DNA from: Vitellaria paradoxa
Lineage: Eukaryota; Streptophyta; Magnoliopsida; Ericales; Sapotaceae
Direction of reading: 5' to 3'
Length of the DNA stretch: 64,000 nucleotides
NCBI GenBank assembly: GCA_019916065.1
Contig: CM034233.1
Span: 40,464,862-40,528,861, forward strand
Position numbers and translations under genes: made by a program. The notes beneath the pieces were generated by a model, which worked only from the letters and a program-made list of their open reading frames with translations, ran no database searches and was not told the DNA's origin. Below, one piece after another: positions 23,327 to 33,693 of the stretch; within the stretch, counting starts at the first letter, position 1; each line of letters begins with the position of its first letter.

Positions 23327-25630
23327 ATGAGTTTTACTAGCCCCTAGCAAAATTGATTCAATTAAGAAATTTCTTTCTAGAAAACAACCTAGTTAAATGT
23401 CAAACATAATGTATCATTGTAAATCCTCTTAAACCCCAAACTCATATCTTTAAAACAATTAATGATTAACACAAAGATCCACAAATGCAACACCCTTTTC
23501 ATTACAATAAATCAAAATATAAGATCAACTCCTCATGTTTATAATCCTTCATTAAAACATAGTCTTAACTCAATCATGCTAGCAATTTCTCTCAAGTCTT
23601 GACTTTAATCCTCACAAAGCTCACACTCTTTAAAAAATAAGAAGTGGTTTTGCACTCTTAGAAGATTCTTTATATAAGAGTAACTGTAGTTCAAGTTCTA
23701 GAAAGAACCTTTCTCAAATCAAGAATGAACTATATTTCAATGAAATCACGACTTGGCATAGTTCTATGAAAGGAAAAATTTGTAATAAAAGTACTTTGTA
23801 CTATTCACATCAAGATCTCAATTTCATCCTTTGTTACCTTGGATCCGTTAGGTCTTTATGTAGGCTATAATGGGGCTAAGGGCTAAATGTTAGACCAAAG
23901 AAAGGATGGGAAAATCAAAATAAGTGTCTTGGATGCTTGATCTTCATCCTCCCCTCAATCTCAAGAATCGTTCTTATCTTTTCTCTCTTTTACCCTCTTA
24001 TTCTTCAATCTTTCTCTACATAATAGCTAACTTTATATTTTTCTCCCTTGAATTTCTCCTAATACTCATAGAAATCTTTACATTCAATACAACTATCAAT
24101 CATAATTGAGAGTTTTTTTTTTTGGAAAGAAAACTTAAAGAATAATAATGATAAGTCTAATCTCTCCCTCTTTGAAACTTTCCTTCTTCTTATTTGTCAC
24201 ACCTCTCTCTCCTTGAATTCTTATTTTGTCCTTTTAAACTATCAATCCCCCACTCCCTCTTATGCTTTCCAAAACACTTACAGTAGGTGGTAATTCATAT
24301 AATTTTTTTTTTCAAGGTTAAGGTTATCAATTTAAGGCTCCAAAGAAAAATTCATATTAAGGCTCAAAGTGGCTCCAAGAGGTAATGAATCAAAAAAGAT
24401 AGTCATACAAGCTCAAAAAAATTCAAAAATAACCTGCTTCACTTTCAAAGTTTCATTTAAGTTACAATCAAAATCCTAATGCTTATAGCTCAATTAATGA
24501 TTATTCCCTTATCATGAATTCAAAGCTAGAATTTTAGAGCTATTGAAATGATGATAGATGAAAGAAAATTTTGAATTGTAGCATTACACTCATAAAATGA
24601 AATGCTTAAGGCTTAAGTCCCACAAAGATAGTCTCCACTTATTTAGAGATTAATTGCATGCAAGTCTTGAATCAAGATTATACTTCATGAATTCATAATC
24701 ACATAATTTATTAGCCTTATAAATCAAGTTCAAGAAACTTCAAGAGTATAAACACTCATAAATCTCATGTTAACATTAGCTCAATTAATGATTATTCCCT
24801 TATCATGAATTCAAAGCAAGAATTGTAGAGTTATTAAAACAATGATAGATGAAAGAAAATTTTGAATCGTTGCATTACACTCATAAAATGAAATGTGTAA
24901 GGCTTAAGTCTCACAAAGATAGTCTCCACTTATTTAGAGATTAATAGCATGCAAGTCTTGAATCAAGATTATACTTCATGAATTCATAATCACATAATTC
25001 ATTAGCCTTATAAATCAAGTTCAATTAACTTTAAGAGTATAAACACTTTAAATCTCATGTTAACATTCATTATCTTAAGGACAATCATAAGAGATTCTCA
25101 AACATAAACCTTAATCTACTTTGTAATAATATTGAACCATGTTTTAGACTAAAAAGATATTCCATTCTTTTCATTCAATCATTCAAATTCATTGCAAAGA
25201 TTTAACCTTGAAGCTTACAAAAGAACTTTCTCATTTTCATCAAAATAAGAAATTAGAGACTCCAAACTATCAACTTCCTAAACCTAAAACAAACAAAACA
25301 AAGACTTGATCTACTTGACTAGACTTGGTGAAACATCTCAAAACAAAACCTAGAGAACACTAGTCTTTTTGAGGAAGGTCTTCACAAGGAAGAAGTGTAA
25401 GAGATGGATCAAATGCATGTGGAGATTTTGAGGATCAAGGATGTTTGGAAGTGGAGCTTTGAGCTTCAAGCGTATAGAGTTTGTACTCATGCTTCAAAGT
25501 TCCTTTCTATAAAGTACTCAGCATCTTTTATTTCACCCAATTTAACATTCACTTCCTCCCCATTTGTTATACATTTTCTCTATGAATTCTTCTATTGAAT
25601 GCAATTACTTTCTTTTTAACTAGCTCTCAC
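23327..25630 (-). other. 3' untranslated region of element D
   Basis: This AT-rich region between the env-like ORF and the polypurine tract has no convincing reading frame on either strand. It contains one large tandem duplication (24486-25066) and T runs at 24115 and 24302. The ORF at 23924-24109 is hydrophobic by composition only. Confidence 0.6.
24486..25066. repeat. 291-bp tandem duplication
   Basis: Two adjacent copies (24486-24776 and 24777-25066) both start TAGCTCAATTAATGATTATT and end CTCATGTTAACAT. By eye they differ at a few percent of positions plus small indels. The duplication lies in D's 3' UTR and is absent from E2. Confidence 0.9.
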
Positions 25631-25639
25631 TCCGCTCAT

Positions 25640-26551
25640 AGGAGGAGGCGGTGATAAAACCCAATGGCTTTTCTACTTGCATCTCCAATTAAGCAATTAC
25701 TCCCTTCCTCACAATGTACTTAGTAATAAACCTTACAGATGGCAACCCCGAGATGCCCTTCTTTGTTTTAGCCATGACTACAATGTTGTTACAAATAAAC
25801 TGTATGAAATCAATCCTCAATCCAGCATCCATGGCATATAATAACAACCCTCTTTCATATCTCACCTCCGAAGTGTTCATGATAGGCATGATTTGTGAAC
25901 ATGCAAGTAAGTGTAGTGCATTAAACTTAAGAGTTAGCCAATTCTTTGCAATCTTATTCCTATGACCCTAGCGAGCTCCATTCTTCCCAGTTAGAATTGT
26001 GGCTAAAGCATCTTATCTAAAGCATTGTCCTCAAAGAATGGGAATTGAGGACGTCTTACTTCAGTCAACTTGAAAAAATTTAGAATATGCTTAGGATGCA
26101 AAATGAGGTATAATCCTCTCACCTTTGTAATTCTGCAATCCTTTCCTTCACTTTCAAAACTAGTGATGCTGGCATAAAATTCTTACACTAGAGGAACAAT
26201 TACCACACCACTAAACTCAGCAAACTTAACCCATTGTCTTTTCTCAAAATTCTTTTTCAACAAATATTCTTCAGATTAGAAATGGTTCAAGTTCACACCC
26301 CTCTCAACAATAACCAACCTCTTGCTCTAATATTTAGCATAATCTTTCTGAGTCCTCTTACTTGTGAAATTCACATCATCATAGGGTTCTTTTTCATCCT
26401 CATCAGTGGACATAAGGTCCTAAACTAGTTGTTTAGTAGGCTTATCATGTTCAGGATGTTCAATAGGTTGTTTTACAGGGGATGAGAGTTTAGGGTGTTG
26501 GTTAGAGGTGGAAGCCTTTCTCTTGCTCTTGTTGATTTTCTTAGGTGCCAT
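25640..26551 (-). pseudogene. Env-like / plant transposon-domain third ORF of D
   Basis: The start is ATG at 26551 (minus), giving MAPKKINKSKRKASTS, a basic, Ser-rich N-terminus. It is followed after stops by KRLVIVERGVNL, EKRQWVKFAEF, EFYASITSFESEGKDCRITK (about 26150-26210), and later RYERGLLLYAMDAGLRIDFI and GISGLPSVRFITKYIVRKG (25700-25870). The pattern (ERG, REFYA, VRG, LLYA, a LP..I segment) matches what plant databases call a putative plant transposon protein domain, or, in Athila-type elements, an envelope-like ORF. At least four in-frame stops occur, at least two at likely Gln positions. No clear signal peptide or membrane helix was seen. Confidence 0.65.
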
Positions 26552-27690
26552 GGGTTTAATTTGAAAGACTAACTCTTCAAGAATTTGCTTTAAACTTCAC
26601 TCAAAACTTTTGTCGAACACTTATTGTTCACAAAACCCTGATTAGAAAGCAACCTTAGATAACTTTGGCTCCTCTCCTAGGCCCTTTACGATTCTAAGTA
26701 GACTATTCCATTCATGTTTTGGTTGGCTATCATAGGGCCTTGAGCCATCAAAGATTAGGATTTAAAAAGAGTAAATCATCTCAAGTTTGAGACAAAAAAG
26801 ATAACTAAAAAAAACCAGAGTACCTAAGAATAGATATGGAAGGGAAATTCAAAAAAGATGGGAAATACGAAATAAAATTTCTCAATAAATACAAATGGAG
26901 GACCATTTTAATCATCCTGTGCTAGCACTATTCTGATAGCATTCTAATTGAAAGCAAGATAAAGCTTAAGTTCTTTAGCTGCTATTGGAGCAATCATCAT
27001 TGGGGCGTTCGCTAAGGTTCTCATCCCGTCGAGGCCTCATTTTACCTTCCTGATCTGTCGAATTGAAACCTCCATTAGATTCAGCAACTAAGGACGAGAT
27101 TACCGCTTTTATGCCCCGAATGTTCTCTTTAATAAGGTCGCCTTGATCGGGCTCTTCACCGTATAACCTTTACCCCTCAATCCAAAGAAACCAAAAATTA
27201 AGAACAAAACCCAAACACTAGCCTTAATCTGTGTTGAACTGTTGAATCCAAAAGCCTAACTTCAAACTCAAAATACACTTCAATCTTGACTTTAGTTGAT
27301 CTTAGGATGAAGGAAAGTTGGGTGTTATAAGTGGTCTTGATGAAGTTTTGTGTGGAAGGATGGAAAGGAACATAGTCACTTAAAGGTTCTCTCTCTACTT
27401 CGCACAAACATGTGGACAAATAAAGTGAAGGGAAAAAAAAATAAACCAAGTGTCCTTTACGTAGGCTGCTCAAATTAGGGGAAACAGAAAAAAATTCATA
27501 GTATATTTATTTGCACTTGCTAAAGACAAAATGAAAATCAACAAAACAAATGAAAATCAATGACCTATTCTATCATTTATTCTTTGCAAGGTCAAAATCA
27601 TTCAAATTAATCAAGAGGAGAAGGGCCTTCCAAATCCCATAACTCCATCTCAGCCACAAAGTTTTCATAATAAGGTTTCAAATGATGGTC
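26552..27690 (-). other. Spacer of D with an RNase H-like scrap
   Basis: This lies between integrase and the env-like ORF. The minus strand at about 26930-27020 reads LANAPMMIAPIAAKELKLY, then LAFN-stop-NAIRIVLAQDD, which resembles the start of a Ty3-type RNase H. An upstream segment in another frame (27060-27180) reads EEPDQGDLIKENIRGIKAVI and has raised GC. RNase H is not expected after integrase, so this may be a fragment of a different element inserted here. A 91-codon ORF at 27198-27473 has no recognisable features. Confidence 0.4.
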
Positions 27691-28600
27691 ATTAACTTTC
27701 TAATCATTCCCATTTGATGGGTCTTCAATCTCACAAGCTCTATGTTTAGAAATTGATTTGATAACATATGGTCTAACCCACCTTGATTTCAACTTTCCTG
27801 AATATAAATGTAACTTAGAGTCATATAAGAGAACCTTTTGGTCAACATATAAGAATTCTTTCTGGATGTAATTATCATGCAATTTCTTCATTTTTACCTT
27901 AGAGACCCTATCATTTTCAAAGGAATCCTCCCTTATTTCCTATAGTTCATTGATTTGGAGCTTCCTATATAGGCCTGCCTCATCAATACTCTCATTTATT
28001 TGGAAAATGGCCTAGTAAGCTTTATGCTTCATCTCAACTGGGAGTTGACATCTTTTACCATATACCAACCGATATGGGGACATCCCTAGAATGGTCTTAT
28101 ATGATGTTCGTTATGCCCCCAAGGCATCCACCAATCTAAGGGACCAATCCTTTTTATGGAAGTTTACAATCTTTTCTGAAATTCTTTTTATCTCTCAATC
28201 AGCCAATTCAGCTTGACCGCTTGCCTATGAGTGGTATTTAGTCCTGACCTTATGCAAAACTCTATATCTTCTCATTAAAATACCCACTGATTTGTTGCAA
28301 AAGTGGGCCCCTATCATTAACCATAGCACGTGGCATTCAAAATGAGAAAATATGTTTTTTTTTTTAAATTTGATAACCACCTTGTGGTCATTTGTTCTAG
28401 ACGAGATTGTCTCTACCCACTTTGATACATAGTCAATTGCCACAAGAATGTATTCATTACCAAAAGAATTAAGGAAAGGACCCATGAAGTCTATCCCCCA
28501 ACAATATAAAATCTCAATCACATGACTCGTGTGTAAAGGCATCATGTTACGTCTAGTAAAATCCCTAATCTTTGGCAATAATCACATGCAGTATAACAGG
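27691..28600 (-). pseudogene. Integrase of element D
   Basis: The minus strand reads MPKIRDFTRRNMMPLHTSHV, WGIDFMGPFLNSFGNEYILV, AIDYVSKWVETISSRTNDHK and KVVIKFKKKNIFSHFECHVL (28320-28578), covering the first catalytic Asp (GIDFMGPF). The second region reads LMIGAHFCNKSVGILMRRY, where SDGGSHF is expected, so the second catalytic Asp appears lost. The C-terminal part KVLLYDSKLHLYSGKLKSRW (27790-27860) is the typical Athila-like GKLKSRW segment. Frameshifts separate the pieces. Confidence 0.87.
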
Positions 28601-30080
28601 CAAAGACATCTTTGAAGATAATCAGCCAATAAAGGCCACACTAAAGGATCTTTGCAACTATCTTCTTCACCAAAAAGTGACCATCACAAGCAAGTTTATG
28701 ACAAAATGTGACAACAATATGTGTCTCATGGATAGGGATGCGCCATCTAATCACTTGATTAGAATAATATTTAAATAAGTTTGGCTCACCCCAAATGAAA
28801 TGTCTTATGTTCTGGAAAAATTTCCTTTTTTTTTTTGGTAATTAATCTGGAAAAATTTCTTGCGATCAAGTAAGGTCCAGTGTGTTATAATCAATATAGT
28901 GGTCAAATAATTTACTATATTAGCATACCAAGGTATATTATCATGCGACATTGTGCTCATAACAAATAACTGTTCATCACAGAAATGTTCATTTGTTGGA
29001 GGGTCAAATTGAGTCAACTCTTGCCTAGGTAAATCTGATAAGTAATCTGCCACTACATCCTCAACTCCCTTTTGCCTCTAACTTCAATATTAAACTTCTG
29101 TAGGATGAGAATCCAACAGATCAATCTAAGCTTAGCATCCTACTTTGTGAGCCTAAGAGCTACATAGTTTGTATATACTATAACCATGGCCTAACCAGAT
29201 AGGAGCGAAACTAAGGCAAAAATCACATCCAACAATTCTTTCTTAGTGGGGGAATAGTTTAATTGTGCCTCATTCAAAGTCTTGCTAACATAATAAATCA
29301 CGTGTGGTTTTCTATCTACCCTCTACCCCTAACATTGCACCCACGGCGTTAGCCACTTGCATTACACATTAACTCGAATGATAAAGACCAATTCGATGCC
29401 TGAATAATTAGTATGGAAGTGAGACTACTTGAAGATGGTAAAAAGCCTCTTGACACTGTGACATCCATCCAAATGGAACGTCACGAGCTAGAAGGCTACT
29501 CAAGGGCTTGGCAATTGAACTAAATGATGCAATGAAGCATTGATAGAAACTAACATGGCCTAGGAAAGATCTCACATCTCTGACACATCTAGGGATGGGA
29601 AGTTTCTAAATAATCTTTATCTTGGCCCGATCTACTTCTATCCCCCTATATAAGATGATGTGGCCTAAGATAATTCCTTATGTCACTATAAAGTGACACT
29701 TTTCATAATTCAAAACTAAACATTTCTCCTCATGTCTTTTTAGAACCTTCCTCAAATTTACTAAACAGATATCAAAACTATCACCATATACTAAAAAATT
29801 ATATATGAAAACCTCCAAGAACTCCTCAACCATATCATAGAAAAATAGTCATGGTCACCTGTCGAAATGTAGCAGGGACATTGGCCAACCTGAAAAGCAT
29901 GCACCTATCGACAAAGGTTTCAAATGGGCTAGCAAATGTGGTCTTGTCCTGGTTAGCTAAGATGATTTCTATCTTATTGTACCCTGAGAATCCATCAAGA
30001 AAGCAGTAGTATGATCATCTCGCTATCCTCTTTAAGACTTGATCTAGAAATGGCAAAGGGAAATGGTCTTTTCTAGTTAC
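28601..30080 (-). pseudogene. Reverse transcriptase-RNase H of element D
   Basis: From 30080 leftward the minus strand has RT blocks with a catalytic region reading VFIYNFLVYG (about 29790-29830) where Athila-like elements have FMDDFSVYG; both catalytic Asp residues are replaced. RNase H phrases follow (FLGHVSFYQCFIA near 29540-29580; MADYLSDLPRQEL at 29015-29053 marks the end of RNase H). A 21-bp micro-insertion with a 14-bp duplication interrupts the tail at 28825-28845. The N-terminal half of RT is missing because B2 inserted at 30081. Confidence 0.82.
28825..28845 (-). mobile_element. 21-bp micro-insertion with 14-bp duplication
   Basis: TCTGGAAAAATTTC occurs perfectly at 28811-28824 and 28846-28859. 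Between them lie C, eleven T and GGTAATTAA; on the minus strand this is TTAATTACC followed by an A tail ending in G. It interrupts D's pol line, where removing one repeat copy plus the insert restores colinearity with the family. It looks like an extreme 5'-truncated SINE or LINE retroposition. Confidence 0.8.
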
Positions 30081-30251
30081 TACTAGGATATATGCCCTAA
30101 AGTCATATATTAGATGATGAACTGATTTTATTTTACTAAAGAATTCTTATTTAGTTTATCTAAAGCTTCTTTATCACTTATGGATGCATATATTTCATGT
30201 GGTAAATGTAATCCTTGATTGATTAATGAACTTGATTCGTGTGCACGAAAG

Positions 30252-31749
30252 TGTTGCTAGACTTATATTACATTTGTGTCCTTGAAAGCATGTTTTATAA
30301 TAACTTTTTATTTTATTTTTCTGGTTATAATAAAACATTTATTTATTTAAGCATACATTATTGTCCCTTATTTATAAAATATGTGATTTAAGTATTGGGC
30401 ATAAGATATCAATACAAAAAGATTTAAATCACAAGTTTTATAAATTAAATAAAAATTCACAGCTATTAACGAAATGGGCAATTCATTATGTTAAAGTTGT
30501 AACTTTTCTACTTCTTAATTGGGTGATTTATCTTGATCACTAAAGTAATGACTTTGAGTAGGAAAGTTAATATGTATATATGATATACATATTAAAAGGA
30601 CTGTTGTAAATTATGATCTAGTTTAATAAATGTCATTGATCATAATTTACTAAATCTTTAATAAACTTAATAAACCTTAATCCTGTGTTTGTAATAGACT
30701 CACATTCGTGAATTAAATCTATTTAAGTTATCATGAAGTGAGACCTTATATATAGTCAAAACTTCGATGACTTGGAGATTTAATTTCATGAATCGTGAGA
30801 ACATATACTTATAAGATGGAATCCATTTTTGATATGCTCACCTAAGCTACTTATCATTTTGATCATTAAATCTTGGCCGCAGTTCATTCAATAAATTGTT
30901 TATTGAATAACAATATTTATTTGCAAAGTGTTTACAAATATAGAAATATTGAGAATGATCAAGGTTTGGATAAATAGTGACTTAGGGTTAAATATGTAAT
31001 TTAAGGGGTTTGACAGTTAATATTAGCCTAGCTTAATTACGAGCTTGTAATGAAGGGTTAATTAAGTGGCTATTATTGGTCTAAGACCAAAATTTATTTT
31101 ATTAAAAGGTGTTTTAATTAAATGAGTTTTAACATGGACAACTAAAGTGCAACTTAGGACTTTTAGTAGAATAGCCCGTGGTTAATTTAAAGGATAATGA
31201 GATGTCATGAGATGATAGGGCCCAAAATCTTTTAAGTTGGAGTTAGGAATCCATGGGCCTTCAGTCCCCAAGCTAGCTCATTTTAATCTCGATGGGTCAA
31301 GTCTAGTTGGCTTATTATTTATAATTTATCTTATTTGAAAAATAAATTATAAATATTATGAACAACTAACGTATGTTTGGATAAGATAATATGGCTGAGA
31401 AATATTCTCTCAGATTGAGAGATTTTCTTAGGATACCATATCTTCAAAATATATTATAGGTTAAGAATATATAAATTGGATATATGTGAGAGTGGATGAG
31501 AGATTATTTCTATAGTTGAGAGATTTTCTCTGATACAGATTCGTATCACTCTCTCTATATATCTTTTATATATAGATAAACCATTAGACCTAAAAAAGGT
31601 GACCACACACATCCATCTAGATAAATAATTGAGAATAGTTTAGAAAGCTGAATCGCTGAAGAGAATTTTTTCTGTTGTGCATCTGAAATTTTTAAAGAGT
31701 TCAACTTTCAAATTGAGGTATTTTTCTCAACCCTATGCTATGAAAACCA
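30252..31749 (+). repeat. 5' LTR of copia A
   Basis: It starts TGTTGCTAGACTTATATTAC and ends CTATGAAAACCA before the PBS. It is highly similar to 49208-49678 plus 52324-53349. It contains a CTCTCTATATATC/TATATATAG region (31550-31575), a plausible promoter area. The ORF at 30361-30543 is LTR sequence, also open in the 3' copy (49314-49496), and has no recognised domain. Confidence 0.9.
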
Positions 31750-31754
31750 ATAAT

Positions 31755-31766
31755 TGGTATCAGAGC
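31755..31766 (+). promoter_or_regulatory. Primer-binding site of copia A
   Basis: TGGTATCAGAGC, the perfect plant copia initiator-Met PBS, lies five bases after the LTR end. Confidence 0.92.
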
Positions 31767-33688
31767 TTTTGTTGAATTTATAGCATAGCTTTAATTATAC
31801 ATAGATGTGGCATCAAAAAAAAAATATTTTTTCTCTCTCTTATGGATGAATGAAACCCTTAATTCACAATAGGTATTTATTTATTTTCAAGAGTGTAACA
31901 GGAGGGGTGGTTATTTTTGGAACCATAATTTCCCTCCTGATTTTATTTCTTAGAATTGTAACTCTATGTAATTGTTTGTTTTGAGTCTGTATATTTTTTA
32001 TTTTGGGCCTGTATTGTTTTGTAAAAATATTTGGAGACCAGCTTCACTGGAATTAAGATTGTGTGGACACAGAAGGAAAGCAAGAGCAAACCCACAGTGA
32101 AATCTAGCAGCGGTGCTATTAAAAAAAATAGATCTGCAGGTCACGGGTACACCGCGGAAGGTAGTTTCAGCTACGGAATCCCGCTCTGGCGTCAGCGTGG
32201 TGACGTCGATAGCCTGTGTTGGCTACGGGGCAACCCGCGACGGGTGAGGGGCGACCAACAGTGTGGCGGTGGGATGGAGAGAGGATCACAGGTCACTATG
32301 CGGTGCGCGGCGGTAGTGGAGCTTCCCGCGGCGTGGAGCGGTGAAGATTCGATTATTCTTCTCACCATAAAAAGGTCGTGGGTCCGTGGGTTTTTGCCGG
32401 ATCTGGCATAGATGGATCTGGCGAAAACGGACTGAGGAATCTTTAGGCTGCCACCGCGCAAGGCAACATGGGAACCAGCCACAATGTGGGATCAGTGGTA
32501 CCGATTACGCCTCACTGGAGCAGCATAATGGGGGTAGCATTTTTTTTTTAATCTTTGTTTCTTCTCGGTTGCCGAATTTGGAGTTACCGTCGGTGGATAT
32601 ATTTCAATGTTACAGCAGGCAGCGGGCAACAACTTGTTGAATTTGGGGAAGAGGGCAATTTCAAAAAAATCTTTTGAATCCCTGGGGCTATTTTGAAATT
32701 TCTTTAAGAGTCCTAGTAAGGGCTTAAATAAGAGGTTTTAAAATAATTAGGGTAAAACTGTAATTTCTCAAAATATTAAACTTTAAATTTTAAAAAACTA
32801 ACTGGGCAAAGTTTTAAAATTAAATTTCAGCCCACAAAAAGATTTCTATATTTATAAAATTGGTTCATAAATTCTGAGAAATATCCAAAATGCCCTCAAC
32901 CCAAATTCAACTCAAATTCTAAAGGCCAAGAGGAAGCAGTTGGAAGATGGACATTGATTACAAGAAGCCTAGATTAGGTTTTTGGTTAATGTATTTGTTT
33001 TTCTTCCTAGAAAAACTATGAATTAAGGGTTATTTATTTATTATAAATGTTTGTTTGATAACATGTCATATAGATTTTAGGGATGCCACATCACATGTTC
33101 ATGCATAATTATTTTTATATGATATTTATATTCTAATGTGATTAGAATATAGTTAATATCATTTATTTAATTTTGTTAATTTTATATTGACATAACTGAT
33201 TAATTATTTTATTTTATTTTATAAGATTAGATATTAATGGTTGGCATGTCAATAAATATTTTTTTTAAAATATTAAATTAACAAATTAAAAACTCTAAGT
33301 TATAAAAATTAAGTGGGAGAGGGTTTTAGCCATAAAACCCACAGTCTCTACTATTAATCCTATAGTAAAATAGATTAATATCTTGTCTTAAATTTTATGA
33401 GCTTCCTACGGAGGATATTAATCAGAATTGGTTACTGGATAAGATTTCTTTAAAGGATAAAATTTTAAATATTACTAAATAAAATTGACTACCCTACGAT
33501 AGCTTTTTATTTGGGAAATATAAAAAATCGAAATAGTGTTTATACACTCAACTTAGAATATTTAATATCCTCCCTATGGAGTTCTTATTAAATTGATTCT
33601 AAGAGGCTAAAAATATCTGTAGTTTATAATTATTTAGATATGAGATATCTAATGAAAATAATAATTATTAAGTAAGTTGACTTGTCTA
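31767..33688 (+). other. Leader of copia A with a GC-rich block
   Basis: This is the untranslated leader between PBS and gag, interrupted at 33693 by element C and resuming at 45021. It is AT-rich except for a distinct GC-rich block at about 32030-32640. The block is open for 126 codons on the plus strand (32031-32411) and 96 on the minus (32192-32482), with no domain I recognise on either. The open frames are probably a by-product of the GC content. The block could be a captured host fragment or an element-specific leader. Confidence 0.6.
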
Positions 33689-33693
33689 ATTAG

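Larger units (their letters stand above)
21640..30080 (-). mobile_element. Ty3/gypsy element D (Athila-like), 5'-truncated
   Basis: This minus-strand element reads right to left from within RT (30080, where copia B2 inserted) through RNase H, integrase, a non-conserved gap, an 'env-like' ORF, a long 3' UTR with a 291-bp tandem duplication, a polypurine tract and the 3' LTR. Integrase followed by a third ORF is the arrangement known for Athila-type elements. The gag, protease and 5' LTR do not reappear on the far side of the B2 stack. Confidence 0.8.

Noticed and set aside
24115..24345. T runs with GGAAAG and CAAGG as retroposed tails
   Set aside because: Flanking repeats are absent or only about 9 bp and imperfect in AT-rich sequence.
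32031..32482. Overlapping plus and minus ORFs as a protein-coding gene
   Set aside because: Both are open because of high GC content; no domain, no family wording and no start context stands out. The block itself is kept as a finding.
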